From contig AXZN01000022.1 of NCBI GenBank assembly GCA_000498155.1, positions 620,001 through 684,000 on the forward strand: a stretch of 64,000 bases of DNA, in the 5' to 3' direction. A model generated the notes under the pieces. That model worked only from the letters and a program-made list of their open reading frames with translations. It had not been told where the DNA came from and did not search any database. A program made the position numbers and the translations under genes. Of this stretch, positions 20,966 to 32,294 are shown piece after piece. This DNA is from Shiraia sp. slf14. Taxonomy: Eukaryota; Ascomycota; Dothideomycetes; Pleosporales; Shiraiaceae. Numbering within the stretch: the first letter of the stretch is position 1; the number at the start of each line of letters is the position of its first letter.

Positions 20966-23495
20966 GGTTGGATTTGGAAACGTTGGGGACCTGGGGTGTT
21001 GGCAATGTGCGATGTGATGCTGTTTCGGCCCAATTGTACAGAATGCAAACCAAAGTCGTGGTAGAAGTGCGTTCAAGAACAATGAAACTCGATGGAGAAG
21101 CGACATATATGTACTCAGCTCCCACTACTACTGCGCAGGGTCCTGGTTCCACAAAGTGGCACACAGCATTTAGGTTGGGAACCAGCCACCGAATGATGCA
21201 TCAGCGGCAGGCTTTTGACGAAAGCATGTCAACGAAAGAATGGGGGCGCGGGGAGACATGGCACTATTACTTGAGCGCAAGGTTTGCGACGGCGCATTCG
21301 CAGCATCCATTGTGGTGCGCGCGTTCTGGAAGGTCTGCCGTCCACGGCGCGTCAACAAAGGCCCAGTGGCTTTGGGTCTGAGAAGCGTTGATACTAGGCA
21401 CTAGACGTCAGAGGCAATTTCCACCAGCGCCGCCATGGTCGTTGATCAGAGTGTCTGTCCGCGTTTCCTGGTTCTGTAATGAATGAGATTCTTCACTTGA
21501 TAGGAAGGGAGGAGAGGTGGAGAGGGGAAAGTGAACTGTTTCTTTTTGGAATACTCGTCCTGCATTCGAACTGAATTTTGGAGTAATGATGGAGATGTGC
21601 GCGCTCATTATTATGAATTGACACCCTGAATCGTAATGCCAATGCTCTAGCTTCCCTTGACTACCAGACTTGTTCGCTTTGAGCAATACTGTTTGCAGCT
21701 ACCGACCAACAGACACCAGCGATTTGTGCTGAAAGACTACCTGCGAATCAACTACTTTGACTTTTTTGTGCCTGGTCTGGGAAATGGATTGTAGTTGTCC
21801 TGGGATGGGTATGCTATGCTCAAGTAAGTAAGACTTTTGGGGTTTTATCCATGACTCCAGCTTTGGGGATCAACCTTCTCGAGTTGCATCGACACAACCC
21901 GACTCATCTACAGGAGCGAGTGATTCCGAAGGCGAACGCCCCGAATCAAGTCGTGTTGTACAAAGTAGTTGCAGTGGCTATAAACTTTGCGTTGCGTCCC
22001 ATTTCTCTCCCTTATCATACCACGTGCATGCGTCCCTGTTATCGACGCCATGTTTTGGAAGCACAGAAAATGCGGGAGATCGCCCGCCTCCTGATGGCAG
22101 CTCTTACTCGAGCTTGACGGGTTCATTGATCTGATTGGTAACTTTGAGCTTATGTGCTGCAGTGCACGAAGTATGTTGAGGCGTTCAAGTGCACAGACTG
22201 CGGTCAAGTTTCCGGTTCTTGATGCTAGCGTGATGATGGTGGTGTTGTCGAAACACGGAAAGATGCAAGCCAAATGACTCGAAGTATTGGTGATCAGGGG
22301 TACATCAATCCCGTGCATACATGCTGCATGTTCTCCACAACCTGTCTCTCCACAACACGTGACAAGATCTCTCAATCTCCATCGCCTGAGTCGTGAGCTC
22401 TGAGTATTATCACTGCCTTTCCAGGAAACATCGTGGCTATGCAAGCCTTCAACGGATCTATAAAAAAAAATAGGTTTCTGGCTGTCTCCTATTGAATCGG
22501 ACCAAGGTCATGAAGAGATAGTGCACATAGCCAGCGGCCTTACTATGTGCAAAGTCTGGCTCCATGGGTATTCCCGCTAGTCAATGTCAAAGGCCTCAGT
22601 CATACATAATTAGTCCAAATATATATATACTTTGGACAGTCTCCGCACCATGACAGCCCTATGGACGCCTCCAACTGGAAGGGTCACCCCGCGTCCGCAT
22701 TTGGCTGCATGCAGGGTTTTCAATGTCTGTCTGTCGCATGAAAGGATCTTGCTCATGTCACCTAACCTAACACTGCTGACATCTTGACGATTTGAGCAGA
22801 AAAAGGACCGTGAAACACCACAAGGCGCGGCACGCTACGCGTCCACAGGGGGCAAATCATCTCATTGCTGATGTCTTGATCAAGGCGGTGGGTACACATC
22901 ACTTGGAATTCATGGGGCCACTTATCAAGTCCGGACCTTGAGTATGTCAAATTTGTTTTATTAAAACATTCAACAATACCGCGGCATCAATGTAATCGGT
23001 GCGGCTCTTTCTTTGGAGTCTCAGCTATACTGGCGTGCCAGTAACCTTCCCGGCTGAGTTGAGGTCGCTAGTTATACAGTCCAAATAAACATTCAAACAC
23101 CCATCAAAACTTCCTGCCAATGATTTCCTTCAAGTGTGACCATTTTGATGACCTCTCAACACCGCGTCCAGCTCGGTGTAGAAACTAACAAGTGCAAATG
23201 GGCCCTTTGTTCGCCAGGAGCCTGAAAAAACCCTATTGAATATTGTAGAAGAAAAGAAGAGAAGATAGAAAAAAGAAAACACGGCCAAGCAGGTGAGAGG
23301 TATATTGCTGAGAAATGAAATAAAAGGCCGTGATCACAGACGGAAACTAAGAAGAACAACGAAGGAGTTGAAATAGTATCAAAAGAAAATAAAAAAAACG
23401 CCATTATGATAAGACATTTTCGTTGCTCAAGCAAAATACTGGTTTAAGCTGCGCAAGCGCAGAGCCAGTCATTGAAAGTCCTTCAACACACACGA
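20966..23495. other. Gene-poor intergenic region, 2.5 kb
   Basis: No ORF here has convincing composition; the longest (minus, 21908-22444, 178 aa) is Cys/His/Ser-rich without domain or splice support. AT-rich patches occur near 22610-22640. The 3' part should contain the terminator of the 1251-aa gene. No tRNA recognised. Confidence 0.5.
22522..22551. repeat. Perfect 9-bp inverted repeat (hairpin)
   Basis: TGCACATAG at 22522-22530 and its exact reverse complement at 22543-22551 flank a 12-nt loop. It lies in a gene-free stretch. No flanking coding unit links it to a terminator or small RNA. Confidence 0.6.
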
Positions 23496-26400
23496 CTAAA
23501 ACATGGCACCGTTCATAGGTTGTTGCACCATGGGCTGGTTACGTTCGTTGATAGGGCGAGGTGGAGAATTGTTGCGACCAACAAAACCTTCTTGTGGCAA
23601 AGCTGGGGAGGTGACTGGATGGACTTGTGCCTTGCCGTGTAAGCTTCTACCTTCGCTCGACGTTTTCCTCAGTCTGTTCCTTGGTTGGGGTTGAGGGGCC
23701 TGATTAGTAATTGCGTCCGATGAGTTTGTACGTGTTGGTTCAGCGTAGGGAGCACGGGGAACATCGAAGCCTGGTTGAATGGCAGGGTCGTAGGGGTTGT
23801 GATTTTCTTGACGGCCAAATCCAAATCGTTTTCGCATCGGATTAATTGGGGGAACAGGCGGTGCGGCCTGCTCGGAACCGTTCTTTAAAGATGCTCCAGG
23901 GGGCAGGTTTACAGTGTCGATAACGGAAGTGGTCGACACAAACACTGGCTCCGATATATCCGACTTTGCAATGGATTTCTTTCTCAATACGCCCTGCCTA
24001 ATCATCGGTTGCACAGTGCTAGGGTTAAAAGTGGTTGTGCTTGGGGTGGTGGGATTCGAAACTGGGGGTGTATGGCTGGTCGAGATGGGAGGTATGGGAG
24101 ACGACTGGGGAGGATACCCGTTCATACCCGGACTATGAAAGCCACCAGGAGAGGGTCTTGGGGAGATTGGAAGTCCTGGAGAATATTTTCCTTGGGGAAG
24201 CGGCAACCGAGGAGACACAGCGCCAGACGCAGTACCCGTTTGGATGGGTTGTAAGTGTTTGGACTCGAAGTAGTTGGATGCCGCTGTTCTGCTGTTGCTG
24301 CGTGAGCGCATACGACCCTGACTGTCGAGTGAAGGCCTTTCGGTAGGCAACGGTGGAGTTGGATTGGCAACATAACCAGGTACCGATGGTAACGTGTTAG
24401 CCGGGTAAGCACCCCTCGAGCCTTCCATCATAGCTTGTTGTAGATCATCTCGGTACATATCTGGGCGACTGCGTGATCGGCTGTTTGAATTTCCTGAGCC
24501 TGATCGGTCTCGCGTAGAGCTGCTAATAGACGCTGGAGTTGATCTGCCAGTAGGGCGGCCGGTCCTGCTGCTATCAGTTGCCGATCGCTGACGATTTTCG
24601 GACTCGCGCTGAGCATCTTGTTCACTCTGCTGGAGTACACGGGAAGGCTTTGGCTTCATGCCAGGCGCTTCCGATCGAGGTTGTTCAGCTCCGTAGTAAG
24701 ACCCAGCCAGTGACGTACTGCTGGCATTGGTGGAATTGGCACCCAGGCCCAATTTTCTCAGGGGCCTTGTCGGAACATCTGCATGCCTATCAACCGTGGC
24801 AAAAGATTCTCTGCTTGACTTGGCACGTAACATACTCAAGGCAGACTTGAGCCCTCCAGATGGGCCCGGGGCTGGACTTGTCGATCGGCCCTCAGCCCTA
24901 GCCCGCAAGTTCTCTTGAATGACGCGTTGTCGCTGAGCAAGATCTCGCTGAAAAGCCTCGTGATCAGCCTCCGTTTCGTTGCTTGCAACTCGCTCATGCG
25001 TTCTCTTCGGTGTCAATTCCCACTGAAAGCTAGGGTCGCTTGGTTCGGGTGTCTGGCTTGCAGCAGCCTGTACTTTGGACTTTTGTCCGTCGACTGGACT
25101 CACTGAACTCAGGCTACCGACATCGTCCCGGTACGGATTGTCGAGGTCGTCTAGGTCCCAAGGATTTGAGTGGCTGTACGTAGAAGGCGCCGGTGTAGCA
25201 TTTTCAGAGCCTGGCTGGCGAAGTGGAAGACCAATGTCTTGTGTTTGAATTGCAAGCCCAGCAGATGTAATAGGAGGAGGGCTCAATGTGGCGTTTTCCG
25301 GGCCGTCATAATTGGAAGAAACGCTACTGACGTTGCGCAAATGCTGGCGTATGAGACCACTCAGACCACCACCATCGGGACCCAGAGTCGGCGAATCGAC
25401 ATCAGCACCACCCAGCCTAGGTGATTTGTCAGGTTGAGGAGACCGGCCTCGTTCACGGGTTGGCATTCGTGGTTCAGGTACAAGCTGATGATTTGCCTTG
25501 TCCTCGGAAGCGCTACGGGATGTGCTACGGGAGCGTAAAGCAGGATGCTCCAGGATCGAAGGTGCAGGTCCAGTCGCGACGGGCAAGTTATCAAAGCGAC
25601 GAGCCGGCTCCGATGGACGGAGTCCAGCAGGTTTGAGAGACTCTTGCCGTTCATCATCACTAGAGTCTGGAGATGCGAAGAAAGTCTGCCCTTTGCATTC
25701 GGGAGGTTGAACCTGTTGTGGGTCCTGCTCGGGGTCCTTGGACAAAGTCAAGGGTGAAGCAGGGCCTGCGACCTTCATCTGATTTGCAGCAGATTGAAAT
25801 CTCGAAAAGGCTGCCGCTGCCGGGCTCAATGCGGCTGCAGGTGACTCGGGGGTTTCTCGCTCAGCAACTTCAGCCTCGACTCGTCTTCGCTTCTCCTGCT
25901 CTGCCCGCTCCCTCAGTGTAGGTTTTCTGGGTGGTGATTTCTCTGCCTTGGGCGCAGGCGCCTCCGAAGCCTCGCGGTTCCGATGCATATGTTTGAGTCG
26001 CTCTGCATACTGCTGTTCACTGAAAGCCTCCTTTGGCTTATTGAAAGCACCCATGGCCGTAGCCTTGCCACGGTCATGTGGTTGGAGTGCGGCACTTAGA
26101 GCATAAGCATCTTCGTTATCGCTAGTGATGGGACTTGCCAGTGGAGGCGACTGTGGCCGGGCAAGAACAGGACTTGATCCAGCAGAAGAATTGTTTCTGC
26201 TCATATAGACCGGTGCTAAAGGAGTAGGGCTTTCCGACCGAAATGCGGGACCGCGATTGAATCTATCACTGAGATTTGTCGCAGACCTTTGCTGTTGCGG
26301 AAACGAAATAGGCGGTGTTGATCGACCAGTCGGGGCACGAGCTCTTTGAATCGAGTTGAGACGGTTCATAGCAGATGACTGCTGGTCCTGAATGTGTTGG

Positions 26401-27251
26401 TCCAGGCCGTGGTCGTACAGCCTCCTGGTCTTGGTTGTGGAACGGGCCAGGTCCTGGGCTGGAATGGAACTGGAAAACGAAGGAACGGCTGGTGAGCTAG
26501 CGGTAATGGAATTGGCACCTTGAGATGCAATCGAGGTAGCAGCGGTGGAAGTGCGTGTATCGATGGTGCCTGAATTGGTCGACGAGGATGTTTCTCGTTT
26601 CCGACTCGAGACCGAAGGACTCGATGGTTCCGACTGTCCACCATTCTGCTCATCCGCCTCTTGCTGCCGTCTGAGCCTCTCCTTTTCTTCCTGACGGAGT
26701 CTCTGGTAAGCAGACATATTCACATCGTCGTCGTACAGGGTCCGGCCCAGGCCCTTTGTGCTGTTGTTGGAGATGACATAAATCTTCTGTCGACCACCAA
26801 ACAAGACGTTGCCCTCGCCAGGTCTTGCGCGGCTCATCATGCTTCCAGACTCGTCGTCATCTCTAGCGCTGCTGAAGGAGCCTTGACGCTCGTTGGCAAA
26901 AGGAGGGCGGATGGAGCCGTTGAGCGAAGAGACTTCGGCAATGTCGGAGAGGCCTCCCGGGACAAACCCAAATTCGTGAAGGCGAGATTGGCGCTTTGGC
27001 AGCAATACACTGTCGTCGCTTGCTTTGCCAATCTTGGAGCTGGGGTCGTCCTGCTCTCGCAACATGCTGAAGCGCGTTGACAGACCAGGCATGATCAAAC
27101 TAGTGCGGAAATCATCTGCCTTGGGCAGTGCAGAATCGAGATTGAATTCGGGCTTGACATCCTCCTCTTGTCCCTTTTTGCTCTTTTTCTGTTTCTTGAC
27201 GCTGGCCGAATCATCCCCAGCATCCTTCCTCCTCGTTAACCAGCGATTCAT
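23496..27251 (-). CDS. Large disordered Ser/Pro-rich conserved-type protein
   Basis: Predicted 1251 aa, single exon, starting MNRWLTRRKDAGDD. Mostly low-complexity Ser/Pro/Arg/Gln sequence. More ordered-looking islands lie in the first 190 residues: RFSMLREQDDPSSKIGKASD, RLHEFGFVPGGLSDIAEVSS, and FGGRQKIYVISNN, followed by a Lys/Arg/Glu helix (around QRLRQEEKERLRRQQEADE). A second charged helix lies near RERAEQEKRRRVEAEVAERE. I associate this arrangement with an uncharacterised protein of filamentous ascomycetes, but cannot name a function. Numerous SP/TP sites suggest heavy phosphorylation. No signal peptide or membrane helix. Confidence 0.75.
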   Translation of the reverse strand: MNRWLTRRKDAGDDSASVKKQKKSKKGQEEDVKPEFNLDSALPKADDFRTSLIMPGLSTRFSMLREQDDPSSKIGKASDDSVLLPKRQSRLHEFGFVPGGLSDIAEVSSLNGSIRPPFANERQGSFSSARDDDESGSMMSRARPGEGNVLFGGRQKIYVISNNSTKGLGRTLYDDDVNMSAYQRLRQEEKERLRRQQEADEQNGGQSEPSSPSVSSRKRETSSSTNSGTIDTRTSTAATSIASQGANSITASSPAVPSFSSSIPAQDLARSTTKTRRLYDHGLDQHIQDQQSSAMNRLNSIQRARAPTGRSTPPISFPQQQRSATNLSDRFNRGPAFRSESPTPLAPVYMSRNNSSAGSSPVLARPQSPPLASPITSDNEDAYALSAALQPHDRGKATAMGAFNKPKEAFSEQQYAERLKHMHRNREASEAPAPKAEKSPPRKPTLRERAEQEKRRRVEAEVAERETPESPAAALSPAAAAFSRFQSAANQMKVAGPASPLTLSKDPEQDPQQVQPPECKGQTFFASPDSSDDERQESLKPAGLRPSEPARRFDNLPVATGPAPSILEHPALRSRSTSRSASEDKANHQLVPEPRMPTRERGRSPQPDKSPRLGGADVDSPTLGPDGGGLSGLIRQHLRNVSSVSSNYDGPENATLSPPPITSAGLAIQTQDIGLPLRQPGSENATPAPSTYSHSNPWDLDDLDNPYRDDVGSLSSVSPVDGQKSKVQAAASQTPEPSDPSFQWELTPKRTHERVASNETEADHEAFQRDLAQRQRVIQENLRARAEGRSTSPAPGPSGGLKSALSMLRAKSSRESFATVDRHADVPTRPLRKLGLGANSTNASSTSLAGSYYGAEQPRSEAPGMKPKPSRVLQQSEQDAQRESENRQRSATDSSRTGRPTGRSTPASISSSTRDRSGSGNSNSRSRSRPDMYRDDLQQAMMEGSRGAYPANTLPSVPGYVANPTPPLPTERPSLDSQGRMRSRSNSRTAASNYFESKHLQPIQTGTASGAVSPRLPLPQGKYSPGLPISPRPSPGGFHSPGMNGYPPQSSPIPPISTSHTPPVSNPTTPSTTTFNPSTVQPMIRQGVLRKKSIAKSDISEPVFVSTTSVIDTVNLPPGASLKNGSEQAAPPVPPINPMRKRFGFGRQENHNPYDPAIQPGFDVPRAPYAEPTRTNSSDAITNQAPQPQPRNRLRKTSSEGRSLHGKAQVHPVTSPALPQEGFVGRNNSPPRPINERNQPMVQQPMNGAMF

Positions 27252-29447
27252 GGTGACCTAAATTGTATGAGAAAGCAGGGGGGGCAAGTGTCGGCAGGCC
27301 GGGATGGCAAATGTTGGAAAGCCTTTTGGAGGCTTGGGCTGTCTATTGCGAGTCGAAGCGAGTGGCGGTGTCCTGGAAAGAGTCGGGACGAGGGGTGGCG
27401 TGGGCGTGGGCGTGGGCGGTTGCAGTGAGATGAAACGAGGCAGGCACGACCTCCATGTAGTGTGCGAGGCAGGCAATGACAGCAGCCCAGGCGGTGGTGA
27501 CGGGTAGAAGGGTGTGGGGTCGAGTGCTTTGGATTGTTGTTGTTGTTGTTGTTGTTATGGTGGAGCTTGTTCTGGCATGGAGAGGAATGTGCCGTGGGAA
27601 AAAACAGCGTCGTAGAAGTGAATCAAAATGGCAATGGTAGCGCGTCTGGATGGATCGACATGCAGACTCGAAAGCGTCGGGGATGGGACAGCAGGGGGAA
27701 AGGAGGGCGAGAGAAAGAAGTCAACAGTAGAAGACGAGCAAGCTAAAGGAGTGTATGGCAGCAGTGAAGGCAATGCCGGAGGGGGGAGGGGAAGGGGAAA
27801 GGAGTGGATGAAGCACGCGCGCTGCGGAGTGCGGCAGTGAGAAGCAACGGAATGCACAGCAACAGGACGGTTTTTTTGGGCGAGGGGGGGGAAAGAGAGC
27901 AGTGACAGGCAATGAGACTAGGACGGGAGCAAATTGGGCGCTAGGCCTGTTTGGGGCAGGGCACAGAGCAGGGGCACAGGCAGGCACCCAGGGTGGCGCC
28001 TGCCCATACACACCCACGACAACAGGGGCGCCTATCATGGCCCCCCTCTGACCTGACGCAAAGTCAAACCGAAAAGAAAGCAAAAGTCACATCCCACATC
28101 CCACAGCACCCAGCACCAAAGAAAACGCGTCCCTGTCCTGTGCAGCAGCCTGCATCTGCATCTGCATCCGCATCCCAGTCCTGCGTCCTGCGTCCTGCAC
28201 CGCGGGAGGGGCTGATGCTCACCCTCCGCGGGGCCCTGGTGACTGGCCTCCCTCGCTCGCTGCCACTTTTCCTCCTGCTCATCATTCCATAGTATTGTCT
28301 ATCGACTCCATCTACTCCAGACCATCATCTCCTCTCTACAGCTCTTCAACACCTCGAGCATCAAGACATGCGGGGGGGCGGTAGCGCCATGTCTCTCTCA
28401 GGGGATCCTGCCTGCAGTAACTGTCCACGCGCCATGGCGTACCTGAAGCCGCTAAACCTTGGGGAAGCCATCCAGGTACCGGCCCAATCACGTGTCCCCT
28501 CGTCTAATTACACCAGCTCCTGTCTCTGTCCTACCTCTACCAACATCCATCCTCTTCCAAACTGCTTCAACTACCCAGCCAGAACACGTCATCCTCAGCC
28601 ATGACTTTGATTTCCGCTCTCGTGTCCAGTAAGTAGGTACTGACACCGAGGCCAATCACCACCCACGTTCCACCGATGCTCATTGCGTCTTGTCCGGCCC
28701 GGCCCAGCATCCAAGCTGACCTTCTCCCATGTCACGGCTGCGAATGACCATTTGTCTTGAGCCCGTCTATACTTGGTGAAATTGCTGCAGGACCTACGCT
28801 AAATTACCTCAGCCTTGAGCTCCCAACTCTTCCCATTCGCTGACTTCCTGTTGGCTGCCCGCGACGGAGCGAGGCACGCCGTTTTGGCCGCTTGATGGCT
28901 GGCAATTCCCACGCGCTCTCGTTTAAAAAGCCTATAAATCACCCGGGGCGCTTGTACTATGTACACTGACGGCCCACCCAGCGCCGTGTGTTTCAACAAG
29001 GGCAATCTCAACATTTGCCGAGCCGACATGCCTCGCGCTTGGGCCATGCTCTTTCGCCTAACATGGCTGTTGGAGCGCCACCAAACGTTTGAACCCAAGC
29101 ATCATCGTTGTCTCCTTTCTCCAACGGCGTTCGCTACCTCCACAGTACATGGTCTTTTGCCCACCCGCTACCATACCATTACTTCTGCCAAGTCAAATGC
29201 CCCGAACCGAGAAATGGGCACCACGGTTCCGCAGCAAAAGAAATTTCCGCCGTGTGATGAACGGCCAATCGAGTCCATGTCTCATGCTGCACTATACAAA
29301 GCTTGTCATCAACCGACTTGTAATTTCCGCCCTTGACAGCTGGCCTCCTGCTCACCAAAAAAACTTCTTGAGTAGGTCTGACTTGTACATTTACTACACA
29401 GGAGCTGTGGAGGGGTTTCTCCACCATAGACACACCTGTCATAGTAT
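27252..29447. other. Long intergenic region with low-complexity DNA
   Basis: About 2.2 kb upstream of the 1251-aa gene and downstream of the alpha-galactosidase. The part near 27252-28330 is strongly strand-asymmetric (G-rich on plus, C/T-rich on minus), typical of a long fungal 5' UTR/promoter of the minus-strand gene. It includes GTGGGC repeats near 27399-27419 and CATCTG repeats near 28150-28170. A 78-codon plus ORF at 28368-28604 has no support. Confidence 0.5.
27534..27556. repeat. TTG trinucleotide microsatellite
   Basis: Uninterrupted run of seven TTG units plus TT, about 280 bp upstream of the start of the 1251-aa gene, probably within its 5' leader. Confidence 0.9.
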
Positions 29448-31357
29448 TCACTCCAATACCTCAAAGCCCACAAGATCTGGTGCCCAAGTTCCCCCAACCC
29501 CCCCAAAAACTACCTTGTTTTCCGTGCCCTGAACAAATCCATCGACTTCGATCAATAAACGTCCAGTCTCCTCCCAATTCCCTCCCGACAGAGGAAATGC
29601 CCATCGCTTGGTCTTGCCTCCGTTCACAGTAATGGTCATATTCCTCGCATTGTCACCCCACTCCCAGGCAGTTGTGAAGGCATAATCGTAGTTGATATAA
29701 TCGACCCCCAGTAATCTCGTGCCAGAAGAACTAACACCAATGTTGGAGAATGTGACACTAGATTTGGGATCGATACTTGCGACCTTGAACCCTACAGGCG
29801 AGCATGCGCTAGCTCCAACGCAAGCAATAGTGTGAGCTGAGCCAGCCAACGAAGCGTTGGCAGCGGCATGATATTCCTTTGGTTGAGGTCTAGGTGCGGC
29901 GACCATGTCTGATAAAAGCCATAACTTCAATTCATGGCCGGCCAGCTTGATTTGCTTCCTCCCAGCAACAGAGCCAATGTCTTCTGCTACCCAGACGTCG
30001 CGCGCCTTGGCTGACGCAATACCCAATGATGAAAAGTCCAACTCTACGCTTTGAGAATCATTCTTCCAATTGGCTATGCCCAAAACTTGTCGCGAACCTG
30101 ACAACTCACCCAGCCAAATGTCCCATTCTTCCTCGGTGAAACGGCGAACCAATTGGGCTTGTTTGGCTAAAGGGTCTTGATTGATAGCAATGACTTCTTT
30201 GTTAGCCATGATGTCAAGCTATCGAGCCATATGCAAAGTCAGCAGTCGTACGCTTATCAAACATTGAGGCCTATTGGCGACAATGACGATGTCCACTTAT
30301 AACAACTACAGGAAATCAGCCACTTACCGAAGTCTTGCTGGTTTGATTGACATGGAGAGCTGCGCCAATGATCAGAGGCGACTTGTTGATGGCCCACATG
30401 CCAAAATGGAAACGTTCCTCTTCTTCAGAGAGTGCGTTAAGACCAACACTGTATCCATTAGCCATGCGCCAAGCACTGCAGGTTTGGATCCACGCACATC
30501 AACATATCCATATCAGCAAACGCGCCCACGGTGGTGTGTCTATAGTATGGGACCACTTGGTTGGTAATGCGCCAAATGCTCCGCCACGCATTGTAAATGT
30601 CGTTGCTGATTCTCCACGAGTTTCCAATGTCCGCGGCCCATTTGCCAACATTTGCACCAATGCCCCATTGACATAAGAAATACCGGATGTCACGGTCCAC
30701 AGCTTCCAATTTGGCAGCCATGAGCTGGAAGCGTGCTGGTGACTGGGCCTCGGCAGAACTGGAATCTACCATGGTGGTATTGGAAGTGGCATAACAATTG
30801 TCATATCTACCATCGGACGTTCATTATTTGATTCACTAGATGGAGCATCTGAATTGGCATACTTACTTGAGACTGTCTCCACCCCACTCGGCGAAGCTCT
30901 CTGCATCCAGCTGCTCGTACCCCAGGCTAGCTGGTAAATCCGTCGATCCGCATTGTAGATAACCAGCTCCAGAGTAGAGGCCAAATTGTAAGCCCAAGCG
31001 ATGAACAAAGTCGCCCAGCGCTTTCCCGCCTGATGGAAAAAGTGTAGTGTTCCATTGTAATCTCCCTCCAGCATCTCGTTCGCGTGATGGCCATCCACAA
31101 TCTACAGTTACAACGTTATAGCCGGCCTTATCGAGGCCTAGATCAATAAGACCTTGGGCAGATTGCTTAATCTTGTCTTCGGACGGCGAACAGCTATAAG
31201 TGTTGTAACTGTTCCATCCCATGGGCGGGGTAGGCGAACGAATCGTCCTTGCAGCCGCGTCGAATGCAAACACTGTTGTTAGAATCAAGAAACACGACAT
31301 CATCATCATCATCATGTGATAACGGAAGAGGCAGAAAGGCAAGGGGAGATGATGCAA
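29448..31357 (-). CDS. GH27 alpha-galactosidase, secreted
   Basis: Predicted 563 aa. Exons (minus) 31357-30867, 30806-30498, 30448-30328 and 30218-29448. Donors are GTAAGT, GTGCGT and GTAAGT; the third and fourth exons join in phase 0. The enzyme removes terminal alpha-galactose from oligo- and polysaccharides. Hallmarks in order: N-terminal TPPMGWNSYNTY, VDCGWPSRERDAGG, GLQFGLYSGAGYLQC, SLGYEQLDAESFAEWG, then the catalytic-nucleophile motif LKYDNC, which is split by intron 1. Later come FADMDMLIVG, ERFHFGMWAINKSPLIIGAA and NKEVIAINQDPL. A C-terminal beta domain of about 200 aa follows, including a part resembling a carbohydrate-binding module (YINYDYAFTTAWEWGDNARN). The start is uncertain: six consecutive Met codons (31315-31298) immediately precede the hydrophobic signal peptide, so translation may begin there rather than at 31357. 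Confidence 0.9.
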
Positions 31358-32294
31358 AGTAAATGTTGACTAGGCTTTGAATGTATATATGTTAACAATC
31401 TTCAATTTTGGTCATGTAATTACGACGACGGCATTATTATGATTGATGTTACTATTGTAGCATCATATACACGGGCAGCGGAGAATCTAGTTGCCGCTGA
31501 ATGCATGTGCAGTGCACCATGTCAAATATGATGTTAACCAGGGGAAACAAGAGGGCACTGAGGGGAAGTCGGGGATTTTGCCGATAACAGCCAATCGCCA
31601 CAGTGCCGTGAATGCACATGTTCTCCATGTCGGGCCAACAATAAAGCGAGCATCTCTTGGGTCAGGAAGTCGGTGGTGTTGGCCAGATTATTCCAGACAT
31701 GTTCCGTATTTGTTGGCAAGCAGGTGTGGACATGAGATGTGGCTGTTGCACCGCCACCTGCGCCTCGTCTCGCAATTGCCCCTCCAAAGTGAGTCAAGCA
31801 TCAGGCCCGTGCGTAGTTAGATGACGCACCAAGTCACGTTCCGACACCCACCCATCACCTCACCTTCACTTCACTTCACCTCTCCTCCGCCCCGTCCCCG
31901 CATTTTGCCCATCTGCAAATATTGCTGGGCAGAACAAACGCGCATTTCCTACAACAAGGCATGGATTGTATTTGCGAAAGAGTCATGGCCTCATTCTGGT
32001 ACTCTGGACCCCTCAACGTCGAGAAGTTGGGCAACATTGCCAGCCCCCGTCACTGAGCGCCCGTCTGTTAGCTTCCATTTGGCTGGTCCTTTTTCTCTCA
32101 GGACGGATCCCATTCCACAATAGCTCACGGTGCCCGCCAGCAGCTAACTACTTTGGTCATCACCACTCCAAACTCCACGCGCGTTTGTCCACCCGCATCC
32201 GACGTACAATCCACTAAAGCTGCTACCTACCTACTGCAACTACCATTGTATAGCTGGCGACGCCGAGATAAAGCACGTTTCTCTTGTCGTGAAC
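31358..32294. promoter_or_regulatory. Divergent intergenic region
   Basis: About 940 bp between the alpha-galactosidase and the acidic-tail gene, holding both promoters. A strong pyrimidine tract (TTCACTTCACTTCACCTC) lies near 31863-31885. No other gene or repeat seen. Confidence 0.4.

Noticed and set aside
21908..22444. Minus-strand 178-codon ORF
   Set aside because: Composition is Cys/His/Ser-rich and irregular, with no domain, no splice partners and no signal peptide; probably chance.
28368..28604. Plus-strand 78-codon ORF with an early MSLSGDP start
   Set aside because: Low-complexity, no domain, no plausible continuation by splicing; lies in the leader/promoter of the 1251-aa gene on the other strand.
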